Assembly: GCF_024701375.2 (NCBI RefSeq)
Contig: NZ_CP113910.1
Span: 5,828,001-5,892,000, forward strand
Direction: 5' to 3'
Origin: Streptomyces sp. KMM 9044
GTDB lineage: Bacteria > Actinomycetota > Actinomycetes > Streptomycetales > Streptomycetaceae
Length of the DNA stretch: 64,000 nucleotides
Shown: piece after piece, positions 43,193-51,554 of the stretch
How positions within the stretch are numbered: position 1 is the first letter of the stretch
How the letters are laid out: each line of letters begins with the position of its first letter
The notes under the pieces: model-generated
Databases searched by the model: none
Told to the model about the DNA's origin: nothing
Seen by the model: the letters and a program-made list of their open reading frames with translations, nothing else
Translations under genes and position numbers: made by a program

Positions 43193-43551
43193 ACCGGTAC
43201 AGACGGCTGCTCGGCCGGAAAGGTTCAGCGCCTTGACGAATTCGTCGCACGAAACGACCGGGCGCCGGGGAAAGCCGTTCAGCCGGCCGGCATGACGGCG
43301 AGGACGAGTTCGCCGGTCCCGGCGCCCCGGGCCGGCGCATACCCCGTCTCCCGTGCGACGCCCCGGAAACCGCGCTTCCCCAGGACCCGCAGCGACCCCG
43401 CGTTGCCGGCGGCCACGCGTGCGTGCAGCGGACGCCCGGTCACCTCGGCCAGCAGAGCGCGCAGGGCGGCGGTGGCGATGCCCCTGCCCCAGTACGCGCG
43501 GTCGACCCCGTACGTCACCCCGCGCCCGCCCGCCGTTTTGTACACCGCTGC

Positions 43552-43691
43552 GACTCTGCTGCGCAATTACCCGGCGTGATGACGCCGTGCCGATACGGCC
43601 TTCAGAGCGCGTCGCAGATGCAGGCAGGCCGGGCGCGGCCGAGCCCTGAAAGCACGGCACGTGATCGCTCGCCGAATGGAGCAGCAGAGTC
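43552..43691. mobile_element. MITE-like element A (140 bp)
   Basis: Terminal inverted repeats gactctgctgcgcaatt (43552-43568) and aatggagcagcagagtc (43675-43691) match with two differences. No ORF of its own. Left flank cgctgc (43546-43551) is repeated after element B, as expected for a 6-bp target duplication of the whole A+B insert. Confidence 0.75.
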
Positions 43692-43697
43692 CAGGTC

Positions 43698-43841
43698 GAC
43701 TCTGTTGCTCCATTGTGGAGAGTGACGCCGGCCTGTCGACGGGGCGCAGGGAACGGGCCTCGCGGGGGAGGCGGTCCGGCGCCCCGGCCGGCCCCTCTCG
43801 GACGCGGTGCGTGACCATCCCTCGAATTGAGCAGCAGAGTC
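43698..43841. mobile_element. MITE-like element B (144 bp)
   Basis: Ends gactctgttgctccatt (43698-43714) and aattgagcagcagagtc (43825-43841) are near-perfect inverted repeats sharing the tips of element A; a 6-base spacer caggtc separates the two. The last ~36 bp of A and B are similar to each other beyond the inverted repeat, while the interiors differ. cgctgc follows at 43842-43847. Confidence 0.75.
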
Positions 43842-44066
43842 CGCTGCGCGGCCCACCACGTCACCGTCGTACAGCACCGTGCGCACGACGACGTCCGGCG
43901 CGGTGCGGATACGCGCCCAGTGGGCCTCGAAGGGCCTCCCGGTCGGCCGGGTCCTCGGCGGTGAAGGCCGCCATCCACAGCGCCTTCGGGTCGTTCGACT
44001 GCCGGAGGAAGACCGGCAGATCACTGTCGTGCACCGCGCGCAGCGCGACCTGCGGGCCGGCCACGG

Positions 44067-44840
44067 TCAGAGCCTCCGGGTGGCCAGCGCCAGCCGGTCG
44101 CGCGCGTCGAACAACGCGTCCCTGACCAGCTGCTCGTGCGCGGGCGTGAGCCGGGCGACCGGGACCGAACAGCTGATCGCGTCCCGCGCGGGGGTACGGT
44201 ACGGGATCGCCGCACCGAAGCAGCGCAGTCCCAGTGTGTTCTCCTCGCGGTCCACCGCAATGCCCTGCTCCCGTACCTGGTGCAGCTCCTCGATGAGCTT
44301 CTCCCGGTCGGTGATCGTGTGCTCGGTGAGGGCGGGCAGTGTCTGAGGGAGCATCTTGCGCACCTGCTCGTCCGCGTACGTGCTCAGCAGCGCCTTGCCG
44401 AGCGACGTCGAGTGTGCGGGCAGCCGGCGGCCGACCCGGGTGAACGGGCGCAGATAGTGCTGCGACTGCCGGGTGGCCAGGTACACCACGTTGGTGCCGT
44501 CGAGCCGGGCGAGGTGGATCGTCTCCGTGGTGTCGTCCGACAGCCGGTCCAGCGTGGGCCGGGCCGCCGCCACGACCTCGTCCCCGTCGATGTACGACGT
44601 GCCCACGAGAAGCGCCCGCACGCCGATGCCGTACCGCGTGCCCGTCGAGTCCGTCTCCACCCAGCCGAGGTCGACAAGGGTGCGCAACAGCATGTAGAGA
44701 CTCGACTTGGGATAACCGACGGCTTCCTGGACCACCGCCAGGGAATGCATGCCGGGGCGCCCGGCGAAGTACTCGAGCAGTTCAACGGTCCGCACCGCGG
44801 ATTTGACCTGCGCGCCGCCGCCCGTCTCGCCAGCCGACAT
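44067..44840 (-). CDS. IclR-family transcriptional regulator
   Basis: 257 aa. Winged helix KSAVRTVELLEYFAGRPGMH, then AVVQEAVGYPKSSLYMLLRT. The C-terminal effector domain (TIHLARLDGTNVVYLATRQS, LPAHSTSLGKALLSTYADEQ, DREENTLGLRCFGAAIPY, ISCSVPVARLTPAH) is complete. Divergent from the aldehyde dehydrogenase with a 150-bp intergenic region carrying a palindrome, a typical IclR-target layout. It likely controls KGSA/uronate oxidation. Confidence 0.92.
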   Translation of the reverse strand: MSAGETGGGAQVKSAVRTVELLEYFAGRPGMHSLAVVQEAVGYPKSSLYMLLRTLVDLGWVETDSTGTRYGIGVRALLVGTSYIDGDEVVAAARPTLDRLSDDTTETIHLARLDGTNVVYLATRQSQHYLRPFTRVGRRLPAHSTSLGKALLSTYADEQVRKMLPQTLPALTEHTITDREKLIEELHQVREQGIAVDREENTLGLRCFGAAIPYRTPARDAISCSVPVARLTPAHEQLVRDALFDARDRLALATRRL

Positions 44841-44911
44841 GCCCTTGACCCTTCGTTCGACGAGAAGCTGAAGTTATAGTCTCCAACAGCCCATTCATCA
44901 TCAGAGATAGC

Positions 44912-44927
44912 GTTCAGTATATCGAAC
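44912..44927. promoter_or_regulatory. Candidate IclR operator between the regulator and the aldehyde dehydrogenase
   Basis: gttcagtatatcgaac has gttc/gaac arms around an AT-rich centre, a pattern seen in IclR-type operators, and lies midway in the divergent 150-bp region. Confidence 0.5.
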
Positions 44928-44990
44928 ACTCCTGGTGGACGACGTACATACTGCGGCATTGCAAGCGGCAGTCAAGCGGAAGGACTCGCG

Positions 44991-46520
44991 GTGGCAGCAG
45001 CACCAGTCTGGAGTGTCGACCCCCGAACCGGGAAGCAGCGGGAACAGGTTGCGGTGGAGGCCACGGCGCAGGAGGTGGACGCCACCGTCCGGGCCGCGCA
45101 CGAGGCGCGGGGCGCACTGGCCGACCGCACCGTCCGCTCGGCCTTCCTGCGCTCGGCCGCCGGCGAACTCGAGGCGGCCAAGGACACGCTCGTCGAGGTC
45201 GCCGACGCCGAGACGGCTCTCGGCCCGGTCCGCCTCACCGGCGAACTCGCCCGCACCTGCTACCAGCTGCGGGCCTTCGCCGACATCGTCGACGAGGGCG
45301 CCTTCCTCGACGTCGTCATCAACCACCCCGACGACACCGCGACCCCGCCCGTCCCGGACCTGCGCCGCTACAAGGTCCCGCTGGGCGTCGTCGGCGTCTA
45401 CTCGGCCTCCAACTTCCCCTTCGCCTTCTCCGTCCCCGGCGGCGACACCGCGAGCGCCCTCGCGGCCGGCTGCCCCGTGGTCGTCAAGGCCCACCCCGAC
45501 CACCCCGGTCTGTCCGAGCTGGTCGCCAAGGTGCTGCGCCGGGCGGCAGTCCTGCACGGCATCCCCGAGGGCGTGCTCGGCCTGGTGCACGGCTTCGAGG
45601 CCGGCGTCGAGCTGGTCCGGCACCCGCTGGTCTCGGCGGCCGGCTTCACCGGCTCGGTACGCGGCGGCCGGGCCCTCTTCGACGCGGCGGCTGCCCGCCC
45701 GGCCCCCATTCCGTTCCACGGCGAGCTGGGCTCCCTGAACCCGGTCCTCGTCACGGAGGCCGCTGCCGCCGAGCGCGCCGAGGCGATCGGCGCCGGGCTC
45801 GCCGGGTCGATGACGCTCGGCGTCGGCCAGTTCTGCGTGAAGCCGGGACTGGTCCTCGCCCCGGCGGGCGCGGCCGGCGACCGCCTGGTCAAGTCCCTGA
45901 CCGACGCCGTCAGCGACACCGACGCCGGTGTCCTGCTCGACCACCGCATGCGCGACAACTTCGTCGCCGGGGTCGCCGAGCGGGCCCAGCTGGCCGACGT
46001 GGAGTCCCCGGTGACGCCGGGCGCGGGCGGCGAGCACACCGTCAGCGCCGGCTTCCTCACCGTCCCGGCGAGCAGGCTCGCCACGGAGGGCGAGCACGAC
46101 CTGCTCCTGGAGGAGTGCTTCGGCCCGGTCACCGTCCTGGTCCGCTACGAGGACGACGCCGAGGTCCGCTCCGTCCTCTCCCGTCTCCCCGGCAACCTCA
46201 CCGCCACCGTCCACCTCTCCGAGGAGGAGGGCGCGGGCCGAGGGCGGGGCGCGGAGATCCTCGGCGAGCTGACCCCGCTCGCCGGCCGGGTGCTCGTCAA
46301 CGCCTGGCCGACCGGTGTCGCGGTCGCCCCGGCCCAGCACCACGGTGGCCCCTACCCGGCGACGACCTCCACCTCCACCTCGGTCGGCGGCACCGCCATC
46401 GAGCGCTGGCTGCGTCCCGTCGCCTACCAGAACAGCCCCGAGGCACTCCTGCCGCCGGAACTGCGTGACGACAACCCGCGGGGGCTGCCGCGCCGGTTCA
46501 ACGGCCGCCTGGAGCGCTGA
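44991..46520 (+). CDS. Aldehyde dehydrogenase, probable alpha-ketoglutarate-semialdehyde dehydrogenase (NADP+)
   Basis: 509 aa from GTG 44991 (ribosome site ggaagga). ALDH active site: Asn141 (SASNFPFAF), Lys166 (VVVKAHPDHPG), Glu245 (HGELGSLN) and catalytic Cys282 (GVGQFCVKPG). The ASNFPFAFSVPGGDTASALA segment and the SLNPV motif mark the KGSADH/fatty-aldehyde NADP clade rather than betaine or succinic semialdehyde types. It would oxidise the product of KdgD (and of a pentonate route) to alpha-ketoglutarate. Followed by a terminator. Confidence 0.87.
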   Translation: MAAAPVWSVDPRTGKQREQVAVEATAQEVDATVRAAHEARGALADRTVRSAFLRSAAGELEAAKDTLVEVADAETALGPVRLTGELARTCYQLRAFADIVDEGAFLDVVINHPDDTATPPVPDLRRYKVPLGVVGVYSASNFPFAFSVPGGDTASALAAGCPVVVKAHPDHPGLSELVAKVLRRAAVLHGIPEGVLGLVHGFEAGVELVRHPLVSAAGFTGSVRGGRALFDAAAARPAPIPFHGELGSLNPVLVTEAAAAERAEAIGAGLAGSMTLGVGQFCVKPGLVLAPAGAAGDRLVKSLTDAVSDTDAGVLLDHRMRDNFVAGVAERAQLADVESPVTPGAGGEHTVSAGFLTVPASRLATEGEHDLLLEECFGPVTVLVRYEDDAEVRSVLSRLPGNLTATVHLSEEEGAGRGRGAEILGELTPLAGRVLVNAWPTGVAVAPAQHHGGPYPATTSTSTSVGGTAIERWLRPVAYQNSPEALLPPELRDDNPRGLPRRFNGRLER

Positions 46521-46540
46521 CGCGCACGGCAGGCAGCTCA

Positions 46541-46575
46541 GGGGCCCGTCCGGCGGATCGCGCCGGGCGGGCCCC
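46541..46575 (+). terminator. Terminator after the aldehyde dehydrogenase gene
   Basis: ggggcccgtccggcg / cgccgggcgggcccc, 15-bp stem with one mismatch and a 5-base loop. Confidence 0.7.
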
Positions 46576-46796
46576 TCGTGGTCTGTCCGGCGGATCATGC
46601 CGTGGACGCGGAGTCCGGCCCGCACCTCCCCGGCCTCTTCGAGCAGGGGACCCCCGTCGAGGCGACCCTCTCCTCCGCCTCGCAGCCGCACGCGCCGGAC
46701 CCCGCTCCCACCCCGGCCGGAAAGACGCGGCCGGTTGCCTCCGGCCTGATCCGACGGACAGACCCCGGCGCGCGGTGAACCTGCGAGACTCCCCCC

Positions 46797-47405
46797 ATGG
46801 ACGTAAAGCTTCCCCAACTGCCGTTCTCCCTGCGCACCTACGGTCCCGACGGGCACTGGTCCCACGAGGACGGCGTCCTCACCGGCTGGGCCGGACCACG
46901 CCAGGACCGCTTCGTACCGCCCACCGGGGAGGCCCTGGACCCCGCCGCCGACGCGCCCCGGCTGCTGGGCGCCCCCGAGGGCGACTTCCAGCTGATCGCC
47001 CGCGTCACCGTCGGCTTCGCCGCCGCGTTCGACGCCGGGGTCCTCTACGTCCACACCGGTGAGCGCAACTGGGCCAAACTGTGCCTGGAGTACTCCCCGG
47101 ACGTGCCCACCATCTGCGCGGTCGTCACCCGCGGCCACTCCGACGACGCCAACTCCTTCACGGTGGAAGGAAGTTCCGCCTGGCTGCGGGTCAGCCGCAC
47201 CGGCCGTGCCTTCGCCTTCCACGCCTCCCGCGACGGCAAGCGCTGGACCTTCGTCCGCCTCTTCACCCTCGACGCGGAGAAGGAGACGGGAGCCGCCCTG
47301 GTCGGCTTCATGACCCAGTCCCCGATGGGTGAGGGCTGCGTGGTCACCTACGACCACATCGAGTTCCGTCCGGCCTGGCCGCAGGACCTGCGCGACGGCA
47401 GCTGA
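46797..47405 (+). CDS. DUF1349 domain (concanavalin-like) protein
   Basis: 202 aa, no signal peptide. The full-length jelly-roll domain shows DUF1349 features: DGVLTGWAGPRQDRFVPP, VTVGFAAAFDAGVLYVHTGE, WAKLCLEYSPDVPTICAVVT and HIEFRPAWPQDLRDGS. DUF1349 proteins are related to yeast Ree1 (enolase regulator) and to lectin-like folds; the bacterial role is unknown. A carbohydrate-binding function is possible but unproven. Confidence 0.82.
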   Translation: MDVKLPQLPFSLRTYGPDGHWSHEDGVLTGWAGPRQDRFVPPTGEALDPAADAPRLLGAPEGDFQLIARVTVGFAAAFDAGVLYVHTGERNWAKLCLEYSPDVPTICAVVTRGHSDDANSFTVEGSSAWLRVSRTGRAFAFHASRDGKRWTFVRLFTLDAEKETGAALVGFMTQSPMGEGCVVTYDHIEFRPAWPQDLRDGS

Positions 47406-47468
47406 CGGCCGGGCACCCGCGGCGGGCGGGCGGGGAACCGTCACCCGCCCGCGCGCGTCCTGAGCCGC

Positions 47469-47987
47469 ATGACCACACCTCACCGGACCGCGGACTTCCT
47501 GGTGATCAGGACCGCCCTGGCGGCCGAGGCCGTGGACGTCGCCGCGCTGCACCTGCGGGCCCGCTCCACGTACTACCCGGACGGCGTCCCCGACGACGGC
47601 ACCGACTGGCCGGCCGTCTGGCGGGAGGCGATCGCGCGCTCCGACGGGCGGGTGCTGTGCGCGGTACGGGACGGGCACCTGGCCGGCCTCGCCTCCTTCC
47701 GTACCCCGCCGAACGCTCCCGCCGGCACGGTCAAGCTGTTCCAGTTCCACGTGGACCCCGGCCACTGGCGCACCGGGACCGGCACGGCCCTGCACGCCGC
47801 CTGCGCCCAGGAGTGGCGGGCGAGCGGCCTGCACACCGCCGTACTCGACGTGCACATCGACAACCGCCGGGCCCAGAGCTTCTACGACCGCCTGGGCTGG
47901 ACCCCCGGCCCGGCGCATCCGGCCGCCCCCGACGACCACCACCTGTACCTGCGCTGCGCCGTGCCCGGGAACCACCCCGGGGAATGA
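47469..47987 (+). CDS. GNAT-family N-acetyltransferase
   Basis: 172 aa. The N-terminal strand/helix EAVDVAALHLRARSTYYPDG is followed by CAVRDGHLAGLASF, LFQFHVDPGHWRTGTGTALH (the acetyl-CoA Q/R-x-x-G-x-G/A-type loop) and LDVHIDNRRAQSFYDRLGW, the usual motif B end. Substrate unknown. Confidence 0.85.
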   Translation: MTTPHRTADFLVIRTALAAEAVDVAALHLRARSTYYPDGVPDDGTDWPAVWREAIARSDGRVLCAVRDGHLAGLASFRTPPNAPAGTVKLFQFHVDPGHWRTGTGTALHAACAQEWRASGLHTAVLDVHIDNRRAQSFYDRLGWTPGPAHPAAPDDHHLYLRCAVPGNHPGE

Positions 47988-48063
47988 ACCGCAGTGGTTG
48001 AATGTTCACGCAGTCAGCGGAGGGAGTCCCCGCGCCCGTACGACGTAGGAGAGTGCCGAAACC

Positions 48064-48774
48064 ATGCGTGTCGAGATCTGGTCGGACATCGCCTGCCCCT
48101 GGTGCTATGTGGGGAAGGCCCGCTTCGAGAAGGCGCTCGGTGCCTTCCCGCACCGCGACGACGTCGAGGTGGTGCACCGCTCCTTCGAGCTGGACCCGGG
48201 CCGGGCCAAGGGCGACATCCAGCCCGTGCTCTCGATGCTCACCGGGAAGTACGGCATGAGCCAGGCGCAGGCCGAGGCCGGCGAGGACAACCTGGGTGCC
48301 CAGGCCGCCGCTGAAGGGCTGCCGTACCGGACCCGGGGCCGTGACCACGGCGGCACCTTCGACATGCACCGCCTGCTCCACTTCGCCCGCGAGAAGGGCC
48401 GTCAGGCGGAGCTTCTCGACCTGCTCTACACGGCGAACTTCGCCGAGGAGCGGTCCGTGTTCGGCGACGACGACCGTCTCCTCGAACTCGCCACCGCCGC
48501 CGGCCTCGACACCGATGCCGCCCGCGCGGTCCTCGCCGACCCGAAGGCGTACGCCGCCGAGGTGCGCGAGGACCAGCGGGAGGCCACGGAACTCGGCGCG
48601 CGGGGCGTGCCCTTCTTCGTCCTCGACCGCACGTACGGCGTCTCCGGAGCCCAGCCCGCCGAGGTGTTCGCCCGGGCGCTGTCCCAGGCCTGGAGCGAGC
48701 GGGCACCGCTGAAGACCGTCGAGGGCGACGCGGAGGCCTGCGGTCCCGACGGCTGCGCGGTGCCGCGGACCTGA
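48064..48774 (+). CDS. DsbA-family (FrnE-like) oxidoreductase
   Basis: 236 aa, no signal peptide, so cytosolic. Thioredoxin-fold active site CPWC (Cys11, Cys14) followed by YVGKARFEKAL; helical insertion TFDMHRLLHFAREKG; the cis-Pro loop in ARGVPFFVLDRTYGVSGAQP. The arrangement fits FrnE, a disulfide isomerase-like family named from the frenolicin cluster, common in Streptomyces outside biosynthesis. Confidence 0.9.
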   Translation: MRVEIWSDIACPWCYVGKARFEKALGAFPHRDDVEVVHRSFELDPGRAKGDIQPVLSMLTGKYGMSQAQAEAGEDNLGAQAAAEGLPYRTRGRDHGGTFDMHRLLHFAREKGRQAELLDLLYTANFAEERSVFGDDDRLLELATAAGLDTDAARAVLADPKAYAAEVREDQREATELGARGVPFFVLDRTYGVSGAQPAEVFARALSQAWSERAPLKTVEGDAEACGPDGCAVPRT

Positions 48775-48903
48775 ACCGGCCGCGCCCGCACCGTCGACCC
48801 GCGCCCACCGCTCCCCTGTCTTCGTTCGTCCTCGCAGGTCAGGGCGTGTCTATAAGGGTTCCTTGGCGGTTTCGCGCAGAACAAGCCGATGGACGGGGGG
48901 AGC

Positions 48904-49977
48904 ATGGCACCGCAGAGTGGTTCCATGGAGACCTTCGAGCAGCTCGTCCGTGCCGAGTTCACCCCGAACAACACCTTCCTGAACACCGCCGCCAACGCTC
49001 TCCTGCCCGCCCGCACCGTGACCGCTCTCGAGGACGCAGTGCGGCTGAGGGCCGCGGGCGGCCCGCTGGATCCGCTGTACGACGACGTCGAGGCGAGCCG
49101 GGCCGCGTACGCCCGGCTGGCCGGTGTCCCTGTCGAGCGGGTGGCGGCCGGGGCCACGGTCGCCCTGTACACCGGGCTGATCGCGGCCTCACTGCCGCCG
49201 GGTGCCGAGGTGACCACCGTCGAGAACGACTTCGCGTCGGTGCTCAACCCGTTCCACGCCCGCGGCGACCTCAAGGTGCGGGCCGTGCCGCTGGAGCGGA
49301 TCGCCGGTTCCGTCGGCCCGGAGACCGCCCTCGTCGCCACCAGCGCTGTGCAGTCCGCTGACGGCAGGATCGCCGATCTGCCCGCGCTGCGCGAGGCGGC
49401 CCGGGAGCACGGGGCGCGCACCTACGTCGACTTCTCCCAGGCGGTCGGCTGGCTGCCGGTCGACGCCGGTGCCTTCGACTACTCCGTCGCCATCGTCTAC
49501 AAGTGGCTGCTGGGCCCGCACGGCGGAGCCTTCCTGACCGTACCGGAGGACTTCGGCGACCTGGTCCCCGTACAGGCGGCCTGGGCCGCGGCGGAGAAGC
49601 CCTGGGACAGTGCCTACGGGCCCGTCGCGGAACTCGCCCACTCCGCCCGCCGGTTCGACACGAGCCCCGCCCTCTTCACCTACGCGGGACTGCGTGCCTC
49701 CCTCGAACTCGTCGAGGAGATCGGGGTGGACGCCGTCCACGCCCACGACGTCGCCCTCGCCGACCGCTTCCGTGCGGGGCTCGTCGCGCGGGGCCACGAG
49801 CCCGTGCCCTCACCCGGTTCGGCCATCGTGTCCGTGCCGGGACTGGGCCGTCTCCAGCCGGAGTTGAGCAGGGCGGGTCTGGCCCTGTCCAACCGGGCCG
49901 GCCATCTGCGGGCGTCCTTCCACCTCTACAACACCCCGGCGGACGTGGACCGGCTGCTGGAGGCGCTGCCCGGCTGA
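48904..49977 (+). CDS. Class V aminotransferase (PLP-dependent)
   Basis: About 357 aa from ATG 48904, chosen because gggggag lies just upstream (ATGs at 48889 and 48925 are alternatives). Fold-type I landmarks: PNNTFLNTAANALLPARTV, VDFSQAVGWLPVDAGAF, then VYKWLLGPHGGAFL with the PLP lysine. Related to isopenicillin-N-epimerase-like/cysteine desulfurase-like enzymes. No neighbour gives the substrate; no IscU-type partner is present, so an Fe-S role is not supported. Confidence 0.82.
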   Translation: MAPQSGSMETFEQLVRAEFTPNNTFLNTAANALLPARTVTALEDAVRLRAAGGPLDPLYDDVEASRAAYARLAGVPVERVAAGATVALYTGLIAASLPPGAEVTTVENDFASVLNPFHARGDLKVRAVPLERIAGSVGPETALVATSAVQSADGRIADLPALREAAREHGARTYVDFSQAVGWLPVDAGAFDYSVAIVYKWLLGPHGGAFLTVPEDFGDLVPVQAAWAAAEKPWDSAYGPVAELAHSARRFDTSPALFTYAGLRASLELVEEIGVDAVHAHDVALADRFRAGLVARGHEPVPSPGSAIVSVPGLGRLQPELSRAGLALSNRAGHLRASFHLYNTPADVDRLLEALPG

Positions 49978-50002
49978 GCCGTCCGCGTCCACGGACACGG
50001 CA

Positions 50003-50045
50003 GCGGGCCGGTGCCTCCCGTCCCACACGAGGAGGCCCGGCCCGC
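50003..50045. terminator. Bidirectional terminator between the aminotransferase and ectD
   Basis: gcgggccggtgcctcc (50003-50018) pairs with ggaggcccggcccgc (50031-50045) with a single bulge, between convergent genes. Confidence 0.65.
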
Positions 50046-50081
50046 GGTCATGGTCTCGCCGGCGCGTTCACGCCGATGTGC

Positions 50082-50993
50082 TCACCTCACCGGAGTGAAG
50101 TCCCGGGCCCCGATGTAGTCGGGCCGCCGGACCGGCGCCGCGAACGGCTCCACGGCCGTGTTGTCGACGCTGTTGAACACGATGAACACGTTGCTGCGCG
50201 GAAACGGCGTGATGTTGTCCCCGGAACCGTGCATGCAGTTGCAGTCGAACCAGGTCGCCGAGCCGGCCTTGCCGGTGAACAGCTTGATGCCGTGCTCGGA
50301 CGCCAGCGAGGTCAGCCCCTCGTCGGAGGGCGTGCCCGCGTCCTGCATCTGCAGCGACTTCTTGTAGTTGTCCTTCGGCGTGGCCCCCGCACACCCGAGG
50401 AACGTCTTGTGCGACCCTGGCATGATCATGAGACCGCCGTTGGTGTCGAAGTTCTCGGTGAGCGCGATCGACACGGACACCGTCCGCATCCGCGGCAGAC
50501 CGTCCTCGGCGTGCCAGGTCTCGAAGTCCGAGTGCCAGTAGAAGCCACTGGCCCCGAAGCCCGGCTTGACGTTGATCCGCGACTGGTGGACGTAGACATC
50601 GGAGCCGAGGATCTGCCGGGCCCGGCCGACGACGCGTTCGTCGCGCACGAGCCGCGCGAACACCTCGCTGAGCCGGTGGACCTCGAAGACCGACCGGATC
50701 TCCTTGGACTGCGGTTCGACGATCGACCGGTCGTCGGCCCGGATCGCCGGGTCGGAGACCAGCCGGTTCAGTTCGTCCCGGTAGACGGTGACCTCGTCGT
50801 CGGTGATCAGCTGATCGACGGTGAGGAAGCCGTCACGCTCGAACGATCCGAGGCCGGCCGGAGCGATCGGGCCGGGGGCGTCGGGAGCGCCCCAGACGAC
50901 CGGGTCCTGCCGGGGGGTGAGCACCTCGGCGTTGCCTCGGGTGGGATAGAGGTCGGGCACGTGCGTCTGGGTGCTGGTGGTCGCGGTGGTCAT
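50082..50993 (-). CDS. ectD: Ectoine hydroxylase
   Basis: 303 aa Fe(II)/alpha-ketoglutarate dioxygenase converting ectoine to 5-hydroxyectoine. Iron ligands His154 and Asp156 (YWHSDFETWH) and His255 (CMHGSGDN). The EctD signature SGFYWHSDFETWHAEDGLPR is intact, as is QSRINVKPGFGASG. It follows ectC by 6 bp and is the last gene of the operon. Consumes alpha-ketoglutarate. Confidence 0.95.
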   Translation of the reverse strand: MTTATTSTQTHVPDLYPTRGNAEVLTPRQDPVVWGAPDAPGPIAPAGLGSFERDGFLTVDQLITDDEVTVYRDELNRLVSDPAIRADDRSIVEPQSKEIRSVFEVHRLSEVFARLVRDERVVGRARQILGSDVYVHQSRINVKPGFGASGFYWHSDFETWHAEDGLPRMRTVSVSIALTENFDTNGGLMIMPGSHKTFLGCAGATPKDNYKKSLQMQDAGTPSDEGLTSLASEHGIKLFTGKAGSATWFDCNCMHGSGDNITPFPRSNVFIVFNSVDNTAVEPFAAPVRRPDYIGARDFTPVR

Positions 50994-50999
50994 GGAACC

Positions 51000-51398
51000 T
51001 CACACCTCCTCGGTGAGCAGCGGGTATACGCCGTTCTCGTCGTGGTCCTCCCGTCCGGTGACGGGCGGGTTGAAGACGCAGAGGCAGCGGAAGTCCTTCT
51101 TCACCCGCAGCGTGTGCTTCTCGTGCCCGTCGAGGAGGTACATCGTCCCGGGCGTGATCGTGTGCGTCAGCCCGGAGTCGTGGTCGGTGAGTTCTGCCTC
51201 ACCTTCCACACAGACGACGGCCTCGATGTGGTTCGCGTACCACATCGACGTCTCCGTACCGGTGTACAGGATGGTCTCGTGCAGGGAGAAGCCCACGTTC
51301 TCCTTGGCGAGGACGATGCGCTTGCTCTCCCAGGTACCGGACGCGGACTTCACGTGCCGGTCGGTACCTTCGATCTCCTTGAAGGAACGGACAATCAC
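51000..51398 (-). CDS. ectC: Ectoine synthase
   Basis: 132-aa cupin enzyme closing N-gamma-acetyl-diaminobutyrate to ectoine. GTG start at 51398 (MIVRSFKEI) with gaggagg upstream. Family motifs: [31 protein letters not shown] [39 protein letters not shown] with metal-binding residues. Separated from ectB by 156 bp that contains a strong hairpin. Confidence 0.95.
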   Translation of the reverse strand: MIVRSFKEIEGTDRHVKSASGTWESKRIVLAKENVGFSLHETILYTGTETSMWYANHIEAVVCVEGEAELTDHDSGLTHTITPGTMYLLDGHEKHTLRVKKDFRCLCVFNPPVTGREDHDENGVYPLLTEEV

Positions 51399-51448
51399 GG
51401 TGTTGCGATGCCTCCTCGGTGGTGGTGGTGCTGGTACTGCCTGCGGGC

Positions 51449-51484
51449 CGTCCGGGTCCCGGGCCGATGCCCGGGACCCGGACG
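51449..51484 (-). other. Strong hairpin between ectB and ectC
   Basis: Perfect 15-bp stem cgtccgggtcccggg / cccgggacccggacg with a 6-base loop. In the ectBC transcript it sits 51-86 bases before the ectC start codon. It could be a partial terminator, an RNA-processing or stability element, or the end of a separately promoted transcript. Confidence 0.6.
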
Positions 51485-51554
51485 GTTCAGCAGACGGATC
51501 GGGTGGTCACTTTGGTTCGGGTGGCCCGGATCGGCCGGATCATTCCGGACGGGG

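Larger units (their letters stand above)
43279..44064 (-). pseudogene. GNAT acetyltransferase gene interrupted by two MITE-like elements and a 1-base frameshift
   Basis: GTG 44064, two bases after the IclR stop, begins AGPQVALRAVHDSDLPVF and runs to DPADREA. One extra base in the ggg at 43932-43934 shifts the frame; the next piece is FEAHWARIRTAPDVVV, then TVLYDGDVVGRAA. A 296-bp insertion (43552-43847) then breaks the gene. The C-terminal half resumes as AVYKTAGGRGVTYG, VDRAYWGRGIATAALRALL (acetyl-CoA loop) and NAGSLRVLGKRGFRGVARE. Removing 296 bp and the extra base leaves 489 bp, an intact 162-aa GNAT frame. The original was probably the second gene of an IclR operon. Confidence 0.85.

Noticed and set aside
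46578..46778. 66-codon frame after the aldehyde dehydrogenase
   Set aside because: No ribosome site and no family resemblance; follows a terminator.
44901..47975. 1024-aa minus-strand frame opposite the aldehyde dehydrogenase and DUF1349 genes
   Set aside because: Antisense shadow produced by high third-position GC; no family motifs, while the plus-strand frames have clear active sites.
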